Assembly: GCA_946406115.1 (NCBI GenBank)
Contig: OX291545.1
Span: 15,018,001-15,082,000, forward strand
Reading direction: 5' to 3'
Length of the DNA: 64,000 nucleotides
DNA from: Apoda limacodes
Taxonomy: Eukaryota > Arthropoda > Insecta > Lepidoptera > Limacodidae
Shown in pieces: positions 1 through 13,906 of the stretch. Numbering within the stretch: the stretch's first letter is position 1; each line of letters opens with the position of its first letter. Below the pieces are notes generated by a model. The model saw only the letters and a list, made by a program, of their open reading frames with translations. It ran no database searches and was not told the origin of the DNA. Made by a program: the position numbers and the translations under genes.

Positions 1-1126
1 ATTACTCCCTACTTACCAGACAAAACGAGGGCTTTAATAAGAAAAAGTTGTGCTTTTTGTTCGATTTACTAAAATTTATTCGTGAATAACTTATCATATG
101 AATAAATATGTTTTTAAACTTCCGTGACCTCGCATACCAGATCTTGAATTTAATTCCTTTCTATACAGCCTACCTAAATTCATATGTTACACTTATCTTT
201 CTTAGTCCGTCGGACACTGTCCAGGTAGTGCAGGCGTTGCTTGAAGCCACCACACACGATATAGTATCCATCACTTTAAATAAGCCTAATATCTCGATTA
301 AGTATCTTATAAGATCTAATGTGGTCGATATTACTCTTCGGTAGCAAGACTTGGCCTAATACTTTTATTGATAGTGCCTAAAGATCTAGCTTGTATCGTC
401 AAGTACCCTTTGATCGATCAAAATCATAAAAATAGGGTGTCATGGGGATACTTTAAGTCCTAGAACGAAATAACTAATAAATGCGAAGCAGTTTACCAAA
501 CTTCAACAATTTTTTCTGTCTTTGTTGCTCAGCGACCCCTTTCGTATACCCCAACCAAATTTTTAATCAGGGTTATGGGAACAACCTTTGCACACTACAT
601 AAACTTCACTCATGCGGCCAAGTTGAACCACTAGTTCGAATCAAGGCGCTTGGGGCTTCAAGGTCATCTGCGTAAAACGCAGGTCGTATTATTTTCAAAT
701 TCCCCGCCGCGCATGCGTCTGCTCGTATTCACCGATTGGTTTTCTTTTGAGTGGGAACCAGGATTGGCTAATCGGCGAAATTTCTAAGTACACGAGTAAA
801 AATTGAATTTGAAACACTTATGAGACCCAGTGAACATACGCATCATATGACCTTGAAACCCCTAGATCCCTGGCTCGAACTGATCATATGTAAATGTTAA
901 ATTTTTCACATGAATTGATTTTGTGCATAAAATTTTAGAAGAGAAACTGAAATTGTTGGTGACGACAACCGCGAACGTTATCAATTTTTAATTTCATGAA
1001 AACTGATGGTTAATACGTAATTGTGCGTAGTGGCCATGTTTTTGTGCACTCAAATCTATAAAGAAATTTAGTAAAGCACCCTCTTAAGTAAAGACTGCTA
1101 GCATACACTATGGATTAGGGTACTAT
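1..1126. other. 3' flank of NFS1, no gene recognised
   Basis: This stretch lies downstream of the NFS1 stop codon. Short open frames exist at 108-344 and 481-675 on the plus strand, but I recognise no domain in either and neither has flanking splice or codon-bias support. A minus-strand ATTAAA at 987-992 is a possible NFS1 poly(A) signal, giving a 3' UTR of about 140-160 nt. No canonical AATAAA is closer to the stop. Confidence 0.4.
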
Positions 1127-4100
1127 CTAGTGTTGCGACCACTGAATTGATTTAATATCTACTCCCTCTTGCACCATTTCCCATAAAGGACTCATTTCTC
1201 GGAGCCTCTCCACATGTCTTATTGTCTTTTCAGCAGTGTAATCTACTTCTTCTTCAGTTGTAAATCTTCCGAAACCAAATCTGAAATTCATATGATTGAT
1301 TATATTTATTATTAGTTTTCTAATGTAAAGCGCAGATAATAATAATTAACGAGTAAACTCAAACACATTTTTAAGGTTCAGTACCAAAGAGTCTGTTTGT
1401 CCGTCCACCAAGTAAGTACAAAAGTGTAGTCGAGTTTCTGTTCGATTTCATTATATGTATATAGTATTACCGACATAGATTGACACCATTTTATACACGA
1501 AATTACGGAGCATTTTGGTTAAATCACTTTCGTTCCGGTTATTGGGACCTTGCAAGGAATTTCGTAGATGTATACCTGGTAAAATATAGCTTCAGTTCTG
1601 CGACAACTGTCAAAGTACCAAAAACCCCTAGTGCTGGGACGATGTTGATGATTGATCATTAATACCGATTATTGTTGCTATTATATATGTTTGAATATAT
1701 TGAAAATTAACCCCTTTCCTCTTTTTACTTGCTTTTATATAACTCACAATGTTGCCTTTTTTTTCTTTTATCTTGTGGTGGAATCTTGCAAGCTTAATTT
1801 AACATACTTCTTGTTATCACCCTTCGATGAAATGTTGCATACTTACTAAGCTCGGATGACAATACAATATTCCACAGTTAATTTGACCAACAACTTCCCC
1901 CCAGAGTTGTACCAGGGGCTTCAAAATGGGTATCCGGGGATTTTGAGGGTCGCAGATCACGAATTTGATGTTCATTTTGATGTTATCACCTCTTGGCATG
2001 CACAGGAAGTGAGGAACGAGAAAAATTAAGTGAAAATTTAATTACTAATTTATATTGAACATAATATCGTTCTACAAGTTCTCATCACCCAGCTTATGAA
2101 ACTTGGGCAATAAACTTTAATAATTCAATTAAAATATCACTAAAAGTATGAAATGAAAAAAACGTAAAAAAGATTTTTTTAAAAACTTGCTTTTCTTAAA
2201 ACATTATAATCATATAAAAATTCAATCTTACCGAAAATTGTACTAAAAAGTTAAAAAATATTTTTCAAAATCAATATAAAAAAAATTATATCCACGTACG
2301 ACTGCAAGAAAAGCAAGGCGCGCGCACTTACATACAATCACTTAATAAACTCTCAATTAATATCCACTAAAACTCTAGCACGTCAAATATTCGTGTGTAT
2401 TGCTTTTCTTGCAGTCGTACGTCGATATAGGTAAAAAAAATTATACTTAATACTTTTTAGTTCAATTTTCGGTTAGATTGAATTTTTATATGATTCTAAT
2501 GTTTTAAGAAAAGCAAGTTTTCAACAATTTTTTTTTACTTTTTTTTATTTACCTGTTTTATTTTTCCGCTTTCAATTAACTTATTCAAAAACGCAGCATA
2601 AAGCGTAAATTCATCGTTAAATTTATAAAGTAACTAATTTTTCGATTGACTTTATCTGCAAAATTGTAAACTTATACTTTATAGTTAAGACAGTTCGAGG
2701 AACGTCTCTTTTTAGGGTTCCGCACCCAAAGGGTAATTAGCGGAAGACTGCGCTGTCCGTCCGTCCCTCACTAGGCTGTATCTCATGAACCGTGAGAGTT
2801 AGCCAGTTGAAATTTTGACCTTAGATGTATTTCCGTTGCTGTTATAACAAAAAATACAAAAAACAGAATAAAATAAATATTTAAGGGGGCTCCCATACAA
2901 CAAACGTGATTTTTCTGCTCGACTTTGCTAACGGAAACAGGTAGACGATTAAAATATTCACAGAATATTTAGTTATGTAATCACTTTAAAAACAAATAAT
3001 TAAATCAAAATAAAACAAATAAAGGGGGGCTCTCAAACAACAATGTAATTTTTTTTGCCGTTTTATAGATAATGGCACGGAACCCTTCGCGCGCGAGTCC
3101 GACTCGCACTTATACAGTACGCATCAATAAACAATAAAGTACAGCATTGTCACGCATACCTTCCGAGCATTCGACATGATAGACTTGATTCCAATGACAG
3201 CTGTCGCAGAACTCATCCTATATTTCAAGAACTATAGGAGCCGTTTGCATTGTTCGGAATTATCCCTGGGTGTCATTGCGTTTAGATACCGTGTCCGTAA
3301 CAACATCAAACGGAGTGTTGCGAGCCATTTTCCTATCAATATGTGTGTAAATCAGCTAATACGACTATCATCTTTACATCTGTGTGCGTAATTTTGGTGT
3401 TACCAATCTTAAAGTGATTACCCCGAATTGGGGAGTTTTTACTTTTATTCGGTGCTACAATTTATTTTCACATTCGATGACCCCCCCAGTGGTGACATTT
3501 TGAGATAGAACATAAGCCCTATAGGATAAGCCTTTGATACGAATGTAGCAACCTGCTGACCATGGCCATGTAATGCATGTTAAAACCTTAAAGTATGTTC
3601 CAAATATTATATACTGTAGTGCTAAAATATAGATGGGTGTACAAAATAAAATCCTACTTTCTCTGCCATGGCATCCGTGCGCGCATAGGTCCCCGCCATG
3701 TGACAACAGCCGTGTTTTGTTGACAAAATTTTAGCATAGAAAGCTATCGAATCACCGACCCATTCAAATCGTTTTGTTAGCCAAATGTCAAGAAACAAAA
3801 TAGCTGTTCACTATTTTTAAAGAACATCCACTGTTCTACCTCCTGAGCATGTGCAGCCAATGCGTTAAATGCGGACTTTAAGTGCCGCCAAATTTAACAT
3901 AGAGCGCATTCATTTTTAGTCAACAGGTAGATGGAATGCGCGCGTAGAGCATAGAACACATTCAATGCGTAAATAATTGAATTACTAAATTTCTTTTGCG
4001 AAAACGATATTTCTGATATTGTTAAAGCAGCCCGCAGGAATTGGATCACAATGCTATTGTTTAAATGTGTACGATTTTCTCAATTATAATATAATATGAA

Positions 4101-7100
4101 TCTTAAACTCGTCAGTTTTCTAAGTTACAGTGTCATTTAATTACCACTGTGGGTGCCTATTCTAAAAAGCACTCTTGTATTTTTAGTTTTAGCTTTTATA
4201 TTTTTATTATTAGTTAGGAAACCCGCATACGTAACACATATTCTGAGAAAATTTCTGGCTTTTGCCTACTTCGAGCTCTTTAGAGGTTAGGACCTTTCAG
4301 GTGGAGAAACAATCAGGTAGTTTAATTAATAAACTATAGAGAATTTTAATCTGAATTTACATTGGAAATATAAAGATTATATATATTATAAGTTCACAAT
4401 CCGCACTGGGCCCACGTGTGGACTATGACCCATATCACTCTCGCTTATTAGGGTAGACCGTGCCCCAACAGTGGGGACGTATGAACGCTGGCAAGCATAT
4501 ATAATATATTATTTAAAAATAATCAATAAAATTAAAAGATTGTAGTATAATATTTTTTTAGTTATCCAAAAGCAAATCAAACAAAAATCACTATAAGTAC
4601 ATTATATTTGTTTTTCATAAGACATAATAAGTCTATCATTGTAAATGTATAACTTATATTACTGATTGAAGTAGAATATGACACAAACAATGCAAATTAC
4701 ACTCGCCTTATAATTTTACACACCCAATTGCGCGTGTGCGTACACCGTCTTGCTAATAAAGTACCTAGTATCAGGTAACTAAAGTTGAAATTTTATATAA
4801 GGTGTCCAAAGCGTATCCTTAACGTCACAGTTCGTTGTAAAGAAAAGATATTTTTTCAAAAGATATTTTTATATATTTTTTCTTATATATTTTTCAAATT
4901 ATTTATATATTTTAAGATACGTACGGTAATTAAATAATTTCGTAGTTCATAAAATACATAATAAGTACTACTTTTTCTATTTCTATTTATATTTACATCT
5001 AACTGTTAAGGTTTTTTTTTATTTAAGCATTGCAAAAGTCCAGGGTAAAGGTTAATGTTCTATAGAAACTATGTGTTATAGGGGTCATCAATACATAAAT
5101 ACTTTATCAACCTCAAATAGTGTAATGTGTGTTAGTGACGTTAGGTAAAAAATATGTATTGTCGTTTCAGTATTCGCCTTACTAAACTTGGGATGAGAAA
5201 TGAACGTACCTGCAGACTTGGAAACACAGGCAGAAAAACATTTGTTGTTTGTTTTGCGAATCATTATTTTGAAAACTTAGTTTGGATCTCAAATATACTA
5301 AGCAGATTAGTATAGTAACTTGTGAAAAGTAATTTTTTAATCTCAACCTTTATTTTTGTCAATAGTTTAGCACGATTTTATTGCACAAATCGTCATTTTT
5401 ATTACTTTACGCGGGAGCACAGTTCGCGTCGACACACAGATTACGTATTTTGTAGTGTGACGGCAAGTACCTGAAAATTAAGGTACTCGGATCGGCTCGT
5501 TTTGTGTGCCCAAACACGGTATCTAGACGTATAAGTAATCTTTGGTGGCAACACTATCGACACGCAATATCATACTGCTAGGCAAATGTCAAAGTGACAA
5601 TTCTAGCACTAAATTCATATTTTGACTGATGACGACTGAAAATATAGTCGGAATATTTTAATTTTCATTTTTTTATTTAAATATGTCCTCAAATAAATCT
5701 ATTATTAAAAATAACCGAGAAAAAACTCAATATAATAATAATATGATAAATGAACAAAACCTTCTAACAATATTAATTATAGTTTAGACATTCTCAGGAG
5801 TGCGTTCGACAAGTCGGTGTTACGAACCCCAGTGTTGGTTTTACATCACTAACCCCGGGTGGCAACACTAAGCCATTCGGAAACTCTAGGGTAGCAACAA
5901 CGGTGTTAACACCGATAACACAACCTCGAGCAGGGTTCTGTACTGACGTCACTAATGTCAAAGTGATGTTTGCTTGTATGAAATGACAGTTCTAACACCG
6001 GTCATCGTTCGGATACTCTCAGGTTAGCGTAGCTGTTATTTGTTATAAGTGTTGTAACACGAAGATTTCGAACGTAGCCCAGGTTGGTGTTGATGAACCG
6101 ACTTCAAAACTGTAATTTATCTAATTTATTAACTAAAAATGAAGAAATAAAACTTTTATCTTAAAAAAAGTAAATAAGCCATCTACTTTTTTGAGGTAGG
6201 TGCCAGCCTTAATATTCGGAATAAACGTTGTCACAGGGTAGTCGTAGTATGTGATGTAACCTAGTATTTGTTTTAATGGAAATCAATAGAAATAGTAGAA
6301 TACTATTGACATGGGCGACTTAAATGAATACGAAAATTGGCCTAGCAAAACTTAAGGAAAGCCTAATAATGTATTTTGAAAGAAACAGCGGTAAAAAAAA
6401 TATCATATTTGCTAATATAAGTCATTTTTTCCGTCCTTTTAATTACTCTGACCTAAATTTTGGATGTTTACTTTAGATATTAAAACATATATTTTACGCT
6501 CAAAGCAGAATTTATGTTTTTCTAAACAATCATTTTGAATGAAATTTGTCATGATTCGAATGCGAGATGTGTTCTCGAACGGTCCGGACTACTCGAAGCA
6601 GTTCGAGCGCTGTGCGTTCTAGAATTGTCGGATTCGACATTACCAGAATTGCTTAACTTCATTTCCGTTCTTAAAAAGTTCGAATCCGTGATCAATTCGA
6701 TCGAGTGAGAATTGGCTCCCAGAAATAGTTTCCTTACGAACATAGTCTAACCTGGCAAGGGACACGCTTTGGTAACATTATTAACATACCTGATTGAACT
6801 ATGAGCTAAATCCTCATCAGCACCAATAGCTCTCAAAACGTATGAGGGTTCTAGTGAGGCCGAAGTACACGCCGAACCACTGGACAGTGCCACGTCTTTT
6901 AAAGCCATCAGCAGAGACTCACCTGTAAAAATACGATGGTTTTTTTATTATTAAGAAAGGTCATTCTACTTTATTTATTACTTCTAAGTGCGACATAGAA
7001 AAAAAACATTTCTGTACCTAAACAAATACATCATGAAACCAAATGCGAATTTCAATAAGGGAACTATTTAAATACAGGCGCGAATAAAAGATTTGATTTC

Positions 7101-10100
7101 GCTTGTGTGAATTCACTTTCTATTTAATTTTACTATCTTCCAAAAAATCGTTCTAAACAAATAAAAAAAACGATAAAACATTCTAGAATATTTTTTTGGT
7201 AGGTAATTAAAGTATATGTACCTTATTTCACAGACATTGGCGTTTCTTAAAAATATTATTTTTTGTGAAAAAAAATACTGTTAATACTTCCAAGAACTAT
7301 TTTTATGTATTGATATACCATACTGTAAAATTATCATGTTAGGTATAACACAGGACTAAGTTGATAATTACACTATGGATGATACTCCACGCAAACAATT
7401 CCTAACACTGTTACTTTACAAAACTGTGAAAAACATACCTTCAACGAAAGCAAACGATAAGTTCACACATCCACAATATGTTTGCTCTGAGTCACCGTTT
7501 CTAATAACATGACTGAGTTTTGAATAAATTTTATTCAAAAACCGTTGTGATAATTTCTCCATCCAAGCGTGATCGTACGCCATTTCACGTTCAGCCAACT
7601 CGCATGCTGCACCTAAATAAAACAAACAAATCAATTTAAACGTAACTGGAAACGTGTAACTGGATTTCAATAAAATGAAATAAAATGTCAGTTGCCGAGT
7701 ATAAATATTAACTTGCTACTTGACAGGGAAGGTGAGGTATACATAGAATATATACATATATAGAATGTACTACATATTAATAATATTAAAAATTATTATC
7801 GGCATAATAAAACTTGCGGTACCTTATTTCGCGTCTAGACATTATTAAGAATAACAAAATGCACATACTGATGGAAAAAAAATATATACACAATATGTAT
7901 AAAGATAATAATATATTCTTTAAAAACATAATTTATATATTTGTAGGTACATAAAGTATATACCTTACCTCCCCTCTTATATGGCAAGTGAAAATTTATA
8001 ATTTATATCTAGCAACTCTAAACCTACAATTTGAGATATGTTTCATTCCAGTCCAGTTAGCTTGTTCCAGTCGGTTCAGTGCCGGATCACGTGTCGTGCC
8101 ACGCAGGTGGACGCGTCTTACATTATAAACATGCATCCAGGGGAATGTAACTGCGAAACCTTTTTTGTCATAACTTTGATGATAGACAGAATGATAGTTC
8201 GCAAACCTTTTTACAAGGGTACTTTGTACAAGTACCTTTGTACTTGAGCAAGGGGGATTTAGGCGTCAATCCATCGTCAAGCTATGTCGTATATATGTGT
8301 GGCTTGTGTGATTTCTTAACTCTGATATTAAAGTTCGCGTCAACGAAATAAATGTATAAAAATAAACCAGCGCCTTTAGCGGACGCGTTTTAAGGCGGTT
8401 TTTTTCTCATAGGACTTTTAATGAATAAGGAAACGCAATCGCAGACTTACGAACTCGCAAAAACTCACAAAAGGCACACAGATGTTTTGTACTGAGTTGA
8501 GATAGGGTATTGTACCTAATGCAATCAATTTATGTAACTACCTAAGCCAACGACTAGTGCTGTCGGCACAGTGCCACTCCTCATGCCTCTTTCTTGTCCC
8601 CCTCCACTTTGTATAGGTTCAACGCGGACCCTCGGTCGCCTCCTGATGTATAGAGCTCCAATACCTTTCGGTCCATAAACTTTGTGACCCGATATTGACA
8701 TCAGGTCAATATTCATTGCATTCACGTCTAAAGGAATCTTTCCAATGGCTTGAGCAGCATCCGTGTGGAAAAATACCTTTTTGCTTTTGCAAATAGCTCC
8801 AATTTCAGATATCGGTTGTTTCACACCTACAAACAAATTATATAATAGGCACAATCTTAGTTAAATATAAATAACAAAGTTTGTTTTAACGTTGCAACTT
8901 GATTTTTGCCACAGGAATACTTTGAGGCAAATAAGGCAAAGGAATAAGGATGCTTATAATCCTGAATCGTAATGGAGCAGCTACTAGATTTTTGGTATAG
9001 AGTTAGCTGGAGAGGCGACAAGACATAGAGACTAGATACTTTGCATTCTGGTTAAGAGTAGCTACCAACATTACGACGTGAATTAGGAATAGGAATAGTA
9101 CCTCACAGTAAAAATATTTCCCTGAATACTCTCGCTTTGAATAAATCAAATCCCTTACCTTAAAATCAAGTGATACTGTAGCTTAGTTGCAGCGTAAAGC
9201 TGCTTTTTTCTATTGACTTAACAAATATTGGTATTTCAAACTAAAACCTAATTTTAATCAAAACAAATTGTAGTCTTTATTACATAGGAATAGTTAAACT
9301 TTCTATCAGTGAATAATTTTTAAAATAGATTTAGTGGTTGCAGAAATTACCCCATACAAACAAATTTTACCTGTATTATTACAGTGTATAGAAAGGGTGT
9401 TAAGTTGTGATCCAATGAAATTAGCCCAGTAAGTTATACAGTTTCATCTAGTGAAGTTTCTGACAAACTACAAGCCAAGTAAAAGTGATAAACATTGACA
9501 TTATAAAACTTTACCTATTTCATTATTAACAGTCATAATTGAAACTAGGCTGGTTTCTGGAGTTAAAGCTTTTTCCAATTCCTGAAGGTCAATAATGCCA
9601 TTCTGCTTTACTGGCAAATATGTGATTTTAAATCCTTCACCTTCCAATGCTCGACAGGAATCTAGAACGCATTTGTGTTCCTGAAAATAGGTCAATTGGT
9701 TTTGTTCTTAATGCTCATTCAATATCTTAGCTTAATGCAAAACCACAACAACAATAGCACAAACTAGTAGAGCAAACATGTAGGACAATACAAAATTACT
9801 CACAATTTGTGTTGTTATAACATGTTTTTTCCTTGGAGCATAAAATCGAGCAACTCCTTTGACTGATATATTGTTTGATTCTGTGGCTCCTGATGTGAAG
9901 ATAATTTCTTTAGGATCAGCTCCAATCAAATGAGCAACCTGCTCACGAGCTTTTTCAACAGCTGCTTCACTTTCCCAGCCATAGGCATGTGTTCGAGAAT
10001 GAGGGTTACCATGATAATTGACCAAATATGGCAACATAGCGTCTAAGACTCTTGGATCCTAATAATAAAGTCAAATATATCTAGAATAAATTATAGATGC

Positions 10101-13100
10101 TACATTTCCAAATCATTAAACTAGATCAATGTAGATATATTAATGTTGTTGTCAACATAGCCGTCGCTTTACCACTTTATAAAACATACAATGAAGGCCA
10201 TTGGCGCTCTCCCACAGCGCGCCGAACGATGATTTAATCAAACACAGAATGCACAACTGAACCATAAAGTGGGCAAAATCTCATTTTGTCGATAGCATAA
10301 ACTGATTTTGATAGTATAAAATTGCCACTTCATCAAATAAGCCATTTTAAACAGATTCTTATCTAAGAATAGCCAGTCCAATAATTTAACATTTATTTGG
10401 GATTCTAAATTGACGTTAACCAATGTCGGTTGTTCTACAACAATAGTCAATAGTTCAATATTAAGTCCACAAAGAGCATCCCATTTAAAAAAAACATGTG
10501 TTTTTAAAGGAAGAAAAAGAAAGTTTCTGTAGCCAAGTGACATAAACGAAACTCTTATAGTTTGATCATGCGCGTTCGTATACCGCACCCTTATAATTCC
10601 GCCGTCTTTGCATATACAGTTTTATCATAAAAATTAACTACCATTTCATTTCCCAACAAAACGCACTTAGCAGTTTACGATGGTAAAGATTAATATTACT
10701 AATTTCTTAAACAAATATTACCACAGGAGTTGTTGCTTGCGCATCAAAGTACAATGGCCGACCAACTTCTTCATTTTTCACTGAAAAATCACTGCCAACT
10801 GAAAAAAAAGGGAAAATCACTACTAGAATCTTAAACTAATGGTAATGCAAGAAATTTTCTAAAACTTGCAAAACAAATACTAAAATAATAAAAATATCAG
10901 CAGTCTTTAAAAGTTTTAGAGTAATACTTGCATTACCATTGGTTTCAGGATTTAAGTAATCTTACTTAAATAATCTTACTCAAATCCTACAATAATATTA
11001 GAAGTCTTAAAATGATTATATTTTTTTTACATAAAATACATTCGGAAGACCCCCCACAAGGTGGTCAGACCTGATGCAGGCCGCTTCCAACCATTTTCTT
11101 TGGAAATCTATGGGGGAGGCCTTTATTCAGCAGTAGACTTCTTGCAGCTGAGATGATGACTATAACATTCTAAGTTTAAATAAAGACATGACCATTAAAC
11201 TTTTACTTATTTTTACATTAAGCTTTTAGCAAGATAGATGTGTGAGTTATTGGCTACTTTAATAGTGGAAACTTCGGCCTGAAAAAGGACCAATATGATA
11301 CCGGCCTCTGAGGTAAATAACAATGAACTAAAGGTGTTGGCGGAAAATATGTGTGTCAAACTACCAAAGAATTAGCAAATCCCGTTATAACTCAATGATA
11401 ACTCCAGACTCACACTGCTCCTGAAACAGTTTTAACACTACAAAACTGCAGATAGAAACCATCTGTCAACCTCCGTACTTGCCAGACCTTGCTAGAACCA
11501 ACTGCCACTTTTTCTGCGATTAGGACATTCCTTTTCCATAGAAAAAAATTCTTCCATAGAAGCACTGCAGTACAAGATGCCTTCACACAGTTTGTGGACT
11601 CCAGATCTACAATTTTATTGGAAAGGTATAAATGATCTTCCTATTAGATGGCAGAAATGTAGAGAAACCACCTTACAAAGGCCAAGTGCAAGTTGCACTG
11701 AGGGTTCAATACAAACTTATTATATCTAGATAGTTTTTCCATCATGAGATCAAGTCTCACAGGTTTATGCCTTATATATCAGTTTTTGGATTATATTCTA
11801 TATTTGTGATGTATCTTGTTTCTTGCCAAATTTCATAATTCTGGGTTAATGGAGAGTACCCCTTAGGTTCTCATTTATGTGTATCACAATATGTGACAAA
11901 AATGACCATATATTGGGCATATTTTTTTATTGCATTAACTTAAAAGCTTGATTTTTTTTCAAACTTTAAGTGACGGTAGACTTTAGTATTTAATATTAAT
12001 TTCAACTTGATACCTTTATTCATTCTTGAGTAAAAGTATCTTGACAGACAGTACAGAACCTTAAAATAATATTTTAATCTTACATAACAAAATGGCACTT
12101 TCATACTTAAGTCCCTAATATAAAACAGCACTTAGGTTTATACTCACAATTGATAAATTGATAAAATACATACATTTTATACAAGTATTTAAGTGAGATC
12201 TTTAGAAAATATTCAGTCAGCTGCAAAGTTTAATAATAACACTAGTTAACATGGTTTTTGTCCTTGAAATGAAAAGAGTTTTTTCATATCATTTGAGATG
12301 CACTGAGTTAAAAAAAAAAATGAAAAAAATCCAACACATCACATTTCCAAAATTCACTTCGAATTTGATCTTCTTCGGATTCCGTGTTAGTCATCAATGT
12401 TGTGGTGCAACAACCGGGAGGTTCTGGAAATTGTTGCTTGTCTGAGCTGTAGATAGGTTTAGTAACCGAAGGAACATCTGCATATTTAATTTTATCTTTG
12501 TTCTTCTGATTAAAACCAAATGTCTTAGTGAGACATAAGTAACAGTCATTTTCGTGGTTAGATGGTTCCCTCCATGTCATTGGCATATTAAAATTCAAAA
12601 ATCTTTATATACCTGCAGCCCAGGAGCTTAGCGTTTTTCTACATCTTACACAAAAAACGTGAGGAGCCCATTTTTTGTCCTGGTGACAGACCGAAATTTT
12701 GAAATAACGAATATGCTTCTTTCAGTGATTTCGTTATGGGATATCCTTTCTTAGATATAATAAGTTCACCACAAACGTAACAAAAACGGTCAGGATGTAC
12801 TTTACACAACTTTTTTGACTTTTTAAAAACCAATATATATTTAACTGAACACTACAATGCAGCAAAATTTTAAGATGAATTCAGAACCAACTAAGGGTAG
12901 TCTTAAAATAAAATGTGTTGATAACTTGATTCTTTGATGTGATAAAAATAAAACAAATATATTTTTGCATTTAGTTATTGTCACTAAATAAAACGATATG
13001 AAATTCACTGGAAGGACATGAATTTTTTTTAACATTTTGTAAACTAGTGTAATATTTGTAACAATATATAACACATTACATATAATTATTCTAAGGGGAG

Positions 13101-13906
13101 GTGCAATTTGGAGTATCTAAGAGCAATTAGGTATTTTAGTGTTTGTATGGAGATAAATATGTTTTGTTACACGTGTTGGTGGAAAATGTATTTACTATCT
13201 TGCTAAGGGTTACCAGATGAAAATTAAATAGTCTGGAGGAAATCCTTTAAGAAACCCTGAGAATTTGTTGCAATTTCCAATAACGGGAAACATATTTCGA
13301 GTTCCCAAATGTAATTTACAATAAAAAAAGTCATATTACTTTTAATTTTGTGCCTGTCACTGCACTACACTGCATAAGCTAAAATTATAATTGAAGAAAG
13401 AAGCTTTCTTAATGAGGTATCATCACAAAATAAATATGATAAAACTGATTAGACAAATAAGTGTTTATTTTTTAATGAATTTCTATATGCCTCAATAGGT
13501 TTTTTTTTGTTTTTGTTAGATTTTAAAATACAGGTATATTGAAAAAAAATCTAAAAATCCGACCGTAATTCTTAGAATAGTGTATAAATCCTGAGATCTC
13601 AGAACAAATCCTGAGATATGGTAACCCTAATCCTGCTCCGTCACACGATTGCCAAATTTGCTAAATTTGCGAGCTATTGCGCGTTAATAGCAAACCCTAA
13701 GTTATCGGGCAGTTGGTCATTTTATGTACTACAATTAAAGCTTTTGTACCATAAATGAACAATATCAAATTAAATTAAGAGCAGATAAAATCACCTTTAT
13801 CAGAGAATAACTTGGATCCTTGGACTAATACGAGTATTCTATCTTGCTTTATTCCTGATAATAATTTTTTCGACAGTAAAGTGATATTTCTCGAATAGCG
13901 ATACAT
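1127..13906 (-). CDS. Nfs1: NFS1, mitochondrial cysteine desulfurase (8 exons, complete)
   Basis: PLP enzyme that takes sulfur from cysteine as a persulfide and passes it to the ISCU scaffold in mitochondria for Fe-S cluster assembly. Coding exons on the minus strand: 13906-13795, 10798-10722, 10058-9804, 9680-9515, 8826-8542, 7612-7439, 6922-6790 and 1280-1127. All are bounded by GT/AG, the phases agree, and the joined CDS is 1356 nt (451 aa; the human protein is 457). Exon 1 encodes a basic leader ([14 protein letters not shown]) suited to mitochondrial import, which is why I chose this ATG. Visible motifs are the PLP lysine in [12 protein letters not shown] (about K252), DAAQAIGK, and the catalytic loop [19 protein letters not shown] with the persulfide cysteine about C375. 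The C-terminal tail ending SIQWSQH is the ISCU-contact region of the family. Introns 1 (3.0 kb) and 7 (5.5 kb) are filled with repeats. Nothing in the coding sequence suggests loss of function. Confidence 0.95.
2155..2545. mobile_element. Foldback (long-inverted-repeat) MITE in NFS1 intron 7
   Basis: The outer left arm (about 2167-2250) is matched in reverse complement by about 2450-2537; both contain the stretch read as ACTTGCTTTTCTTAAAACAT on one strand. The inner left arm at 2292-2315 (TACGACTGCAAGAAAAGCA) is matched by 2400-2420. The loop is about 85 bp. It has no coding capacity. Such a structure can form a long hairpin in the NFS1 pre-mRNA. Confidence 0.8.
2709..3113 (+). repeat. Lepidopteran dispersed repeat A (AGGGTTCCG family), copy 1
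   Basis: It starts with a TTTTAGGGTTCCG head and ends with ACGGAACCCTTCGCGCGCGA followed by GTCCGACTCGCACT. The middle carries CTGTATCTCATGAACCGTGA and AAACAGAATAAAATAAATAT, also seen at 35864-36146 and, shortened, at 48703-48838. The ends are short inverted repeats (GGGTTCCG/CGGAACCC). I know this family from many moth genomes as a non-autonomous retroelement-like repeat; the assignment to that class is from memory. Confidence 0.8.
3114..6789. other. Remainder of NFS1 intron 7, unassigned
   Basis: AT-rich intron sequence without a supported gene. Short frames at 3176-3391 (plus), 3455-3706 (minus) and 6549-6743 (minus) match nothing I recognise. The 5795-6110 interval is richer in GC and repeats short words (GTGTTGGT, AACACCG, ACAGTTCTA), with 5587-5610 echoing them. 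It looks like an old repeat, but I could not define its ends. Confidence 0.4.
11041..11160 (+). repeat. 3' fragment of an RTE-type LINE
   Basis: The words GATGCAGGCCGCTTCCAACC, AATCTATGGGGGAGGCCTTT and TTCAGCAGTAGACTTC occur in order. This is the familiar C-terminal end and tail (ending GCTGAGATGATGA) of an RTE-like reverse transcriptase in Lepidoptera. Only about 120 bp remain, inside NFS1 intron 1. Confidence 0.7.
12000..12064 (+). repeat. Fragment of dispersed repeat B (TTCAACTTGATACCTT family)
   Basis: It shares TTTCAACTTGATACCTT, then TCTTGACAGACAG and a tail resembling AGAACCTTA, with the longer copy at 29438-29565. It lies in NFS1 intron 1. Confidence 0.6.
12308..12833 (-). pseudogene. 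Decayed copy of a cysteine-rich arthropod protein family
   Basis: Read on the minus strand, 12833-12639 encodes a segment with [13 protein letters not shown] and a spacing typical of a CxxC zinc-binding head. A frameshift follows, then [20 protein letters not shown], an in-frame stop, and [19 protein letters not shown] with [17 protein letters not shown] (12598-12308). From memory, this order (FCYxCG, WxPHxxCxxC, PMxWREPxNHxxDCYFC, YPxxPS) belongs to an uncharacterised multi-copy protein family found across arthropods and cnidarians. The broken frame and the location inside NFS1 intron 1 suggest a transposed or retroposed pseudogene. It shares the orientation of NFS1. I do not know its function. 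Confidence 0.65.

Noticed and set aside
10238..10588. Minus-strand ORF of 116 codons between NFS1 exons 2 and 3
   Set aside because: NFS1 exons 2 and 3 join in phase without it; low-complexity translation and no motif.
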